35,247 nt of DNA from NCBI GenBank assembly GCA_938040325.1, contig CALHXW010000376.1, positions 1 through 35,247 on the forward strand, read 5' to 3'. The notes beneath the pieces are model-generated. The model was not told the DNA's origin. It saw only the letters and a program-made list of their open reading frames with translations, and did no database searches. The DNA comes from an uncultured bacterium (lineage in GTDB: Bacteria; Myxococcota_A; UBA9042; PHBI01). Shown in pieces: positions 15,532 to 22,882 of the stretch (position 1 is its first letter; the number at the start of each line of letters is the position of its first letter). A program made the position numbers and the translations under genes.

Positions 15532-18500
15532 CTAGGGCGCGCACACGTCCTGGGCGCCACAGACCCCAGCCGAGCAGTAGTCCACCCCTTGGCAGGCGTA
15601 GTCGACGAGACGCATGTTGATGTCGCCGGTGCCCGTGTAGGTGTGGTTGCCAGCGGTGTGGCTCCAGTTCACCCAGGTGGCTCCACCGAACTCTGGGACA
15701 ACGTGTCCGCCGCCGGCGCCCACCTGGAACGGGTGGATGCTGCCCGCGGGACGCTGCTCGAAGGTCGCGAAGTGGGTGCTGGGGCTCGATGCAAGCTCCA
15801 GGCGACCGCTGGTCATGTCGAAGTACTCCCAGTTCGTGGCATCCGAGCCCGCGTAGAGCTTCGGCCCGCCGGAGCCGACACCGGCATCACCCTTGCCGCG
15901 GTAGGTGAAGGTGAACTCGAAGTTGTAGTCCGCTCCAAGCGTACCCGCACCGCCACCGAGGCTCACGACCTTGGACGTGCCCCACATCTGCAGGGTGTTG
16001 TCGTCGAGCCAGACGATGTACGAACCCGCCTCAGCGCTCATGAGCGCCTTGCCGTTGCCGTAGAAGCCGGGCAGCCAGAAGATCCGTCCGCCGCTGACGT
16101 TGTTGATGGTCCAAGACTTCTTGACGGCCTGCGTGAAGGGGAACTCGGCGCAAGCGTCGTTGCAGCTCATGCCGTCGTCGCAGGGGTCGTCGTTGTCGGT
16201 GGCCTGGCACTGCCCCTGGGCACAGAAGTTGTCTGTGCAAGCGTTGCCGTCGTCGCACGCGTTGCCGTCGTTGGGTGTGTGGACACATCCCAGCTGAGGA
16301 TCGCATGCGTCGTCGGTGCAGGGGTTGTTGTCGTCGCAGTCTGCGTCGCCGGTGCCGCCGACACACTGCCCAGCCTGGCACATGTCGGAGACGCAGTCGT
16401 AGTCGACGAGGGAGGCGTTGAGGTCGCCGTTGCCGCTGCGGACGGTCGTGCCGTTCGTGACGCGCTGCCACTGGTACCAGACCGCTGCACCGAAGCCCGT
16501 GTCGTGAAGGTCAGCGTGCTCACCCACCTGGAAGGGATGCTTGCTGTTGGCCGGGTACTGGGTCAGCGACAGGTAGTCGGTGCCGTTCGAGTCCGAGCGG
16601 ATGATCCGGCTCGTCGGGAGCAGGTCGAAGTACTTCCAGTGGTCGGTGACGCTGTCGTCATTGATGCCCTTGGGACCTCCGGAGCCCTCGCCGGCCTCGC
16701 CCTGCCCTCGGTACGTGAGGTCGAGGTCGAGCGTCCAGCTCTCGCCCATGTTGCCGCCGCCGCCACCTAGGCTCGACACCGCCACGGTGCCGGTGATCTT
16801 GGCGGTGTTGTTGGTGTACCAGACCAGGTAGGCGTCGCTCTGCAAGGTCATGCGCAGGATCTTGCCGTCGGTGACGAAGCTGTGGAGCCACAGTCCGTGC
16901 GAGCCCTGGCCGCCCTTGGTGTTGGTCAGGCTCCAGACTTTCTGCACGCCCGGTCCGAACTGGCTGCAGCTGTCGTTGCAAGCGTTGCCGTCGTCGCAGG
17001 GACCTGCTGTCGGGGTGTGGACGCAGCCCTGAGCGGGGTCGCAGCTGTCCTCGGTGCACGGATTGCCGTCGTCACACGCCGTGTCGTCAGCCGTGTTCAG
17101 GCAGCCCTGAGCCGCATCGCAGCTGTCGACGGTGCAAGCGTTGCCGTCGTCGCAGCTGGTCGGCGTGTCGCCGCCGCAAGCGCCGGCCGAGCACGTGTCG
17201 CCTGTGGTGCAGGCGTTGCCGTCGCTGCAGGGGAGCGTGTTGTTGACGTGGACGCAGCCCTGACCGGGGTCACACTCGGTGTCGGTGCAGACGTTGCCGT
17301 CGTCGGTGCAGGTGACAGCAGCGCCGCCGAAGCAGGTGCCGTTGCTGCACATGTCGTTGCTGGTGCAGGCGTTGTCGTCATCGCAGGGATCGTTGTTGTC
17401 GACGTGCTGGCAGCCCGCAACCGGATCACACTGCTCGGTGGTGCAGGGGTTGCCGTCGTCTGAGCAGGTCGCTGCATCGCCAGGCTCGCAGCTTCCTTCG
17501 CTGCACATGTCGCCGAGGGTGCAGGCGTTTCCGTCGTCGCAAGGCGCGTTGTTGAAGACGGTCTTGCAGCCCTCAACCGGGTCGCAGAACTGCGTCGTGC
17601 AGGGGTTGCCGTCATCGACACACTCCTCGCCCTGACCGGGGACGCACTCGCCAGCGGTGCACATGTCACCGTCGGTGCAGCTGTTTCCATCGTCGCAGGG
17701 GCGCGTGGGCGTCGTTGTGACGCAGCCCTGCGCCGGATCGCAGCCCACGTCGGTGCACGGGTTGTCGTCGTCGTCGCACCCAAGCGTGGCGCCCGCCTGG
17801 CAGGTTCCCGCCATGCAGTAGTCGTCCTCCGTGCAGGCGTTGCCGTCGTCGCAGGCAGCGTTGTTGTTGACGACCACGCAGCCCTCGGTCGGGTTGCACG
17901 CCTGGCTGGTGCAGGGGTTGCCGTCGTCGGGGCAGTCGAGCGTCGGTCCGCCGGTGCAGACGCCGGCCGAGCAGACGTCACCGGTGGTGCACTCGCTGCC
18001 GTCGTCGCAGGGCGCCGTGTTGTTGACGGTGACGCAGCCTTGGACCGGGTCACAGTACTGGTCGGTGCAGGGGTTCATGTCGTCTGCGCAGTCGAGTGGA
18101 CCGGAGGTGACGCAGGCGCCCGTGGTCGGGTGGCATGTCTCGGCACCGTTGCAGGCGTCGCCGTCATCACACGCAACCGCGATGTGAACGCACTCGCCGG
18201 AGGCGGTGTCACAGGCATCGTCGGTGCACGGGTTGCCGTCGTCACACACGCCGTAGACCGACTCAGAGGGCACGCACTGGCCGGTCGCCGCGTTGCACGA
18301 GAACGACAGGCACTCGGTGTTGTTGGCCGAGCAGTCGACCTGCTCGTGGGTGCAAGCACCCGAAGCCGTGTCGCACGCGTCGGTCGTGCAGGGGTTGCCG
18401 TCGTCGCACGAAGCGTCCGAGTGGGTCGGCGCGCACTGTCCGGTCGTCGGCTCACAGGCAAACTGTGCGCACTCACTGTTGAGACCGGTGCAGTCCACCG

Positions 18501-21500
18501 GCGCGAAGGTGCAGGCACCGGAAGCCGGGTCGCACAGGTCGTCGGTGCACGGGTCTCCATCATCACAGGCCACCGCCTCTTGGATGCACTCGCCGGCTTC
18601 GTTGCAGGTCGGCTCACCGTCGCAGAGGTTCGTCTCGCAGTCGTCGCCATCGCACTCGCCGAAGCTGCAGGGGTCACCCGCGTTCGGCGTGTTGGTGCAG
18701 GAACCATCAACGCACTGGTCGCTGGTGCAGCTGTTGCCGTCATCGCAGGCGAGGTGGTTGGGGATTGCGACACAGGCACCCGACTGGGCGTCACAGCTAA
18801 AGACCGAGCACTCGGTGTTCTGGTCAGAGCAGTCGAGAGCCTCGTGGCTGCAAGCGCCAGAGGCCGGGTCGCAGCTGTCGACGGTGCAGGGGTCGCCATC
18901 GTCGCAGTCGATCGGCGTCTGGACGCACTCGCCGGCAGCGTCGCAGGTGGGCACGCCGTCGCAGATGTTGAGGTCGCCACAGTAGGCGCCGGTGCAGACG
19001 CCTTGTCCGCACGTGATGTTCGGCGTGGGCTCGTTGACGCACGACCCGTTCGTGTCGCAGCTGTCTGCGGTGCACTCGTTGCCGTCGTTGCAGGACTTGG
19101 CCGAGCCAACGCAGGCACCCGCAACGCAGGTGTCGTTGTCGGTGCAGGCGTCGCCGTCGTTGCAGCTGTCGGAGTTGTTGATGTAGCCGCAGCCGCCGTA
19201 TTGGGTCGCGTCGCAGACGTCGGTCGTGCAGGGGTTGCCGTCATCGCAAGCAACCGCCGAGCCGCTGCAGGTGCCGAGGTTGCAGGCATCGTTTGTGGTG
19301 CACGGGTCGCCGTCGTCGCACGCCGCTGTGTTGGGGACGAAGCCGCAACCGCCGTACTGGGCGGGGTCGCACACGTCGTCGGTGCACGGGTCGCCGTCAT
19401 CACACACGAGCGGGTCGCCCGCGCAGGTGCCGTTGGTGCACTGGTCGTTGCGGGTGCACGGGTCGGCGTCGTCGCAGGATCCGAGGACCATCTCGCTTTC
19501 ACACTGGCCGGTCGCCGGGTCGCAGGCGTTGCTCGTGCAGACGTTGCCGTCATCGGCGCAGTCGACCGGGACGCCACCGACGCACTGACCGTTGAGGCAG
19601 GCCTTACCGGTGATGCAGAGGTCGTCACCCGCGCAGGGGCCGTCGACGTTGACCGTCGAGCACTGGCCGGTCGCCGGGTCGCAGGCGGACTGAGTGCACT
19701 CGTTGTCGTCGCCGCCACAGGTCACAGCCGGGCCGAGCTGGCAGGTGCCGCCCTGGCAGATGCCGTCCTCGAAGCAGGCCTGGCCGCAGGTGCCGCCGTC
19801 GTTGTCGACGAACTCACAGGCGTACACGCCGCCGGTCGAGCCGAGCGTCACCGTCACACAGGGGTTGTCGGTCTCGCACACGAACACGGTCGTCTGCTGC
19901 AGCGCGTTGTCGTTGGCCTCGTTGCCGTCAACACCGTCGCCGCTGGGAACATCGACGTTCGCAGCGCTGGCGGCGACGAAGTTGTAGGGCTCGCCGTTGG
20001 CTGGAGCGACGGCCGGGTTGCCGCCGGCTCGAACAACGATGCGCCCGATCGCCACGCGGCTCATCGGGAAGGTCTCAAAGTTGCACGCCACGGCGTTGGT
20101 CACCGGGTTGAACACGCAGCTCTCGTCGGCGCCGCCGGCGATGAGCTCGACCGAGATGAGCTCCATGGTCGGGGGAACAGCGAAGAGACCCTCGGCGCTC
20201 GCGGCCGGGGAGCTGCCCGCGTTGTAGAAGCGAACCTGGTACTCGAGCAGCTCGCCAGCGAGGACCGGGTTGGGGGTCGCCGTGATGCTCACGCCGAGGT
20301 CGGCGCCACCGGCCGAGATCACAACGGTCTCGGTGGTCGCAGCGTCGTTGGACTCGTTGCTGTCGTTTTGGGCTGCGTCGACCATGCCGCTAGCGATCAG
20401 CACGGTTCCGCCGGCGCTGGTCACGTTTGCGGTGACGGTCACGGCGACGGAGCTTCCGGCCACGAGGTCAGGGAAGGTGCAGGAAGCGACCTGGCCCGTG
20501 ACCGAGCAAGTGCCCGTGGGCGTGGACACAACGGCATTGGTGACGCCGGCGGGCAGCGCAAGCAGCAGGGTGCCATCGGTCGCGGTCTGGGGACCGTGGT
20601 TGGTCGCGGTGGCGGTGTACGTCACCTCGGCGCCCGTCACGAGCGGGTCAGGTGCGTCGGTGAGCGTCAGTGCCATGTCGGCGCCAACCGCAGTGATCAC
20701 GTCGGTGGTCGTCGTCGCGCTGTCGTTGGTGGCGTCGTCATCGGTGGCGGATGTTGCGGCCGTGACCGTCGTCGTGACGGTGCCGGCGACGAGTGCGGTT
20801 GCAAGGACGTCGACGCTTACGCTTGCGCCCGGGGCGAGGTCACCGTTGAGCGTGCAGACGATGGGGCCGTTGCCCTGAGCCTGCGCGCAGCTCGCATCGG
20901 CAGACGAAGCCGAGACGAACGCCACGCTGCTCGGGACGGTGAACTGCTGGGTGAGCGTCACGTCGGGCGCTGGCAGGAGCCCATGGTTGGTCGTGGTGAG
21001 GGTGTAGACGATCGCGTCGTTGAGAGCCACCGGGTCGGCGGCGTCGCTCACCTCGGCGCTCACATCGACGGTGCTACCGACGACGATCGGGGTGGTGAAG
21101 GTCTGGCTGTTGTTGCCGAGGTCGCTGTCTCCGCCGCTCGCGGTCGAGATGGTGGCCGAGCCGGCGAGGTCGCCCGCGACGGTCGGTGTGAGCTCGACCG
21201 TCATCGTCCAGCTAGCGCCGACCGCAAGGGCCAAGCGGCCGCAGGTGGCTCCAGCTGAAGAGGCCGTGCACGCGCCGCTGTCGGCGCTCGCGCTGATGCC
21301 GGTGGCAGCGGACGGATCGTCGATCACGAACCCGAGCTCGACGCCGGTGGCGGCGGTGGGACCATTGTTCGTGGCGGTGACCGTGTAAGTCAGCGGTGCC
21401 CCGGTGGCGCCAGCAGTCGTGCTCGACACGACCGAGACGACGGCCGGATCGGCGCTTCCATCGATGATGGTGGTGGTGTCCGTGGCGACGTTGTTGGTCT

Positions 21501-21978
21501 CGTCGGGGTCGGTTGTGTCGTGGTCGGCGGTCCAGCGCACGACAACCTCACCAGGCCCGCTTGGGGTGCCGGTGACGATAACCGTCGTGCTTGCACCAAC
21601 CGGAAGGTCGCCCAGTGAGCACTCGACGGTCACCGCCGAGAAGCTGCACGCGCCTTGTCCCGGCTCGGCCGAGACGATGTTGACCGTCGGGGCAGCGTAG
21701 TCGCTCGAGGCGTTGAAGCCGTCGAGGCTGACGTTCGCCGCGTCGTTCGGTCCTGCGTTCGTGAGTGTGACCGACCACACCAGCTGACCATTGTCAGAGA
21801 CCGGGTTGGCCAGGCTCACCGAGGTGACCGAGACGTCGGCTGTACCGTCCGTCGCTGCTCCCCCCGCTACGGCCTGGTCCGTTCCGCCAGTGTCTTCTGT
21901 TCCACAACCTGTTGCCCACGCACACGTGGACAGCAGCGCGCCGTACACGGCGGCACGCCGAAAAATTGAAGCCTGCAC
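15532..21978 (-). CDS. Giant DUF11 / Dictyostelium-repeat lipoprotein, paralogue 1
   Basis: The 2148-residue product starts at GTG 21978, which has GTGAGG five bases upstream; an ATG at 21993 is an alternative. The signal peptide ends in WATGC (lipid Cys 25). Residues 40-690 are about five DUF11-type Ig-like repeats (for example YTVTATNNGP, YTLTTTNHGL, YTATATNHGP). Residues 700-1670 hold more than thirty Cys/Asp-rich units of the CDDGNPCTTDxCD type, the Dictyostelium (slime mould) CTDC repeat pattern, probably disulfide-bonded and possibly Ca-binding. Two copies of an unassigned beta-rich domain follow at about 1678-1861 and 1951-2146, each preceded by CNDSC/CNDAC. It is likely a long surface stalk presenting the C-terminal domains. 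The neighbouring gene at 22883-29737 is its paralogue. Confidence 0.9.
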   Translation of the reverse strand: MQASIFRRAAVYGALLSTCAWATGCGTEDTGGTDQAVAGGAATDGTADVSVTSVSLANPVSDNGQLVWSVTLTNAGPNDAANVSLDGFNASSDYAAPTVNIVSAEPGQGACSFSAVTVECSLGDLPVGASTTVIVTGTPSGPGEVVVRWTADHDTTDPDETNNVATDTTTIIDGSADPAVVSVVSSTTAGATGAPLTYTVTATNNGPTAATGVELGFVIDDPSAATGISASADSGACTASSAGATCGRLALAVGASWTMTVELTPTVAGDLAGSATISTASGGDSDLGNNSQTFTTPIVVGSTVDVSAEVSDAADPVALNDAIVYTLTTTNHGLLPAPDVTLTQQFTVPSSVAFVSASSADASCAQAQGNGPIVCTLNGDLAPGASVSVDVLATALVAGTVTTTVTAATSATDDDATNDSATTTTDVITAVGADMALTLTDAPDPLVTGAEVTYTATATNHGPQTATDGTLLLALPAGVTNAVVSTPTGTCSVTGQVASCTFPDLVAGSSVAVTVTANVTSAGGTVLIASGMVDAAQNDSNESNDAATTETVVISAGGADLGVSITATPNPVLAGELLEYQVRFYNAGSSPAASAEGLFAVPPTMELISVELIAGGADESCVFNPVTNAVACNFETFPMSRVAIGRIVVRAGGNPAVAPANGEPYNFVAASAANVDVPSGDGVDGNEANDNALQQTTVFVCETDNPCVTVTLGSTGGVYACEFVDNDGGTCGQACFEDGICQGGTCQLGPAVTCGGDDNECTQSACDPATGQCSTVNVDGPCAGDDLCITGKACLNGQCVGGVPVDCADDGNVCTSNACDPATGQCESEMVLGSCDDADPCTRNDQCTNGTCAGDPLVCDDGDPCTDDVCDPAQYGGCGFVPNTAACDDGDPCTTNDACNLGTCSGSAVACDDGNPCTTDVCDATQYGGCGYINNSDSCNDGDACTDNDTCVAGACVGSAKSCNDGNECTADSCDTNGSCVNEPTPNITCGQGVCTGAYCGDLNICDGVPTCDAAGECVQTPIDCDDGDPCTVDSCDPASGACSHEALDCSDQNTECSVFSCDAQSGACVAIPNHLACDDGNSCTSDQCVDGSCTNTPNAGDPCSFGECDGDDCETNLCDGEPTCNEAGECIQEAVACDDGDPCTDDLCDPASGACTFAPVDCTGLNSECAQFACEPTTGQCAPTHSDASCDDGNPCTTDACDTASGACTHEQVDCSANNTECLSFSCNAATGQCVPSESVYGVCDDGNPCTDDACDTASGECVHIAVACDDGDACNGAETCHPTTGACVTSGPLDCADDMNPCTDQYCDPVQGCVTVNNTAPCDDGSECTTGDVCSAGVCTGGPTLDCPDDGNPCTSQACNPTEGCVVVNNNAACDDGNACTEDDYCMAGTCQAGATLGCDDDDNPCTDVGCDPAQGCVTTTPTRPCDDGNSCTDGDMCTAGECVPGQGEECVDDGNPCTTQFCDPVEGCKTVFNNAPCDDGNACTLGDMCSEGSCEPGDAATCSDDGNPCTTEQCDPVAGCQHVDNNDPCDDDNACTSNDMCSNGTCFGGAAVTCTDDGNVCTDTECDPGQGCVHVNNTLPCSDGNACTTGDTCSAGACGGDTPTSCDDGNACTVDSCDAAQGCLNTADDTACDDGNPCTEDSCDPAQGCVHTPTAGPCDDGNACNDSCSQFGPGVQKVWSLTNTKGGQGSHGLWLHSFVTDGKILRMTLQSDAYLVWYTNNTAKITGTVAVSSLGGGGGNMGESWTLDLDLTYRGQGEAGEGSGGPKGINDDSVTDHWKYFDLLPTSRIIRSDSNGTDYLSLTQYPANSKHPFQVGEHADLHDTGFGAAVWYQWQRVTNGTTVRSGNGDLNASLVDYDCVSDMCQAGQCVGGTGDADCDDNNPCTDDACDPQLGCVHTPNDGNACDDGNACTDNFCAQGQCQATDNDDPCDDGMSCNDACAEFPFTQAVKKSWTINNVSGGRIFWLPGFYGNGKALMSAEAGSYIVWLDDNTLQMWGTSKVVSLGGGAGTLGADYNFEFTFTYRGKGDAGVGSGGPKLYAGSDATNWEYFDMTSGRLELASSPSTHFATFEQRPAGSIHPFQVGAGGGHVVPEFGGATWVNWSHTAGNHTYTGTGDINMRLVDYACQGVDYCSAGVCGAQDVCAP

Positions 21979-22320
21979 GTTGTCCTCACCCATCAACAGC
22001 GCTCGGCGCGTCTGACCCTCACCCAGAACCAAACAAAAACTTAAACCGAGCTGAACTCACAGCGAGACTATGGACGGCCCGATATCGAGTCGAGGAATAA
22101 AGAGCTTTAACGAACATACAAAACGCGAGCAAAGCATCAAACAAAACGCGTACAGAGCAACAACCACGTGGTCAAAACGGGATCCAAAAGCGGTTACACG
22201 CAAAGTGAATATTCATGTTCTTTTCACATAAGAAACACCGGCAGATCCGCCTGGCATGCGGTCGTCGCCGATCTTTACGAAAAAGTTCGGCGCCAACATT
22301 CACCTCTCTAGACTCACATC
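21979..22320. other. AT-rich leader region upstream of giant lipoprotein 1
   Basis: From about 22030 to 22290 the sequence is visibly AT-rich, with A-runs such as ACAAAACGCG, against the GC-rich background. It should contain the promoter of the minus-strand gene starting at 21978 and perhaps an upstream activation element. CAAAACGCG occurs twice (near 22116 and 22143). I could not fix -35/-10 boxes. No open frame is protein-like. Confidence 0.5.
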
Positions 22321-22600
22321 AGGACCTACGCGAGGCGAAGCCACCTGCACCGAAGCACCGTCTCAGCAAGCCCCCTCCGCCAATCGCAATCCCGCCACCC
22401 GGGATCTAGCCCCCTCGCTCAAGGACCTAGCGAGGCGAAGCCACCGGCCCCCAAGCACCGTCTCAGCAAGCCGCAGCCGCCAATCGCAACCCCGCCACCC
22501 GGAATCTAGCCCCCTCTCTCAAGGACCTACGCGAGGCGAAGTCACCTGCCCCCAAGCACCGTCTCAGCAAGCCCCGCCCGCCAATCGACCTGGCCCCCCT
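22321..22600. repeat. Three-unit tandem repeat of about 100 bp
   Basis: CGAGGCGAAG recurs at 22331, 22431 and 22532. Units share GGACCTA.GCGAGGCGAAG, AAGCACCGTCTCAGCAAGCC and CCGCCAATCG, and the first two end in a CCGCCACCCGG...CTAGCCCCCTC block. The third unit breaks off near 22587 and leads directly into palindromic element copy 2. The unit end resembles the outer flank of palindromic copy 1 (CCGCCACCC...CCCCTCTCTC), so the array and element seem related. Non-coding. Confidence 0.88.
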
Positions 22601-22794
22601 CTCATAGAAGGATGGCGGTTGCGACGATGGCAGGCCGCGATTGGGGTCGAGGCATGGTGCTGAGGCGCGTTTCGGAACCGAGCGAAGCGAGGGTTAGCCG
22701 AGGCGTGACGGAGTCACGTTGACGCTGACGAAACGCGCCTCAGTGCCATGTATCGGCCCCAAGCGCGGTCTGCCAGCGTCGTTTCCGCCATCCC
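22587..22794. repeat. Long palindromic element, copy 2
   Basis: Arms 22609-22674 and 22729-22794 are 66 bases each, with a 54-base loop (22675-22728) differing from copy 1 at one base only. 54 of 66 arm positions are Watson-Crick pairs and six more are G-T on the plus strand. Relative to copy 1, six arm positions have changed on both sides so that pairing is kept. A short shared flank precedes the left arm. Confidence 0.92.
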
Positions 22795-22798
22795 AAGA

Positions 22799-22877
22799 AC
22801 GTTGACGCTGACGAAACGCTCCTGGGTGCCATGCATCGGCCCCAAGCACGCCCCGACAGCGTCGTATCCGCCATCCC
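22799..22877. repeat. Partial palindromic element (right arm only)
   Basis: The 79 bases repeat the end of the loop and the complete right arm of copy 1 (9318-9396) with one difference, not the right arm of the adjacent copy 2. It ends five bases before the stop codon of the gene at 22883. A left arm is missing, so it cannot form the full hairpin alone. Confidence 0.9.
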
Positions 22878-22882
22878 CCGAT

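Noticed and set aside
18040-21258. Plus-strand open frame of 1072 codons opposite giant lipoprotein 1
   Set aside because: It mirrors the repetitive GC-rich coding strand; its Val/Ala/Gly/Arg monotony follows the antisense of Asp/Thr/Cys codons. No ribosome site or domain, and the minus strand has clear repeats and a signal peptide.
22321-22600. CRISPR array
   Set aside because: Only three long units with conserved interiors; no spacer/repeat alternation.
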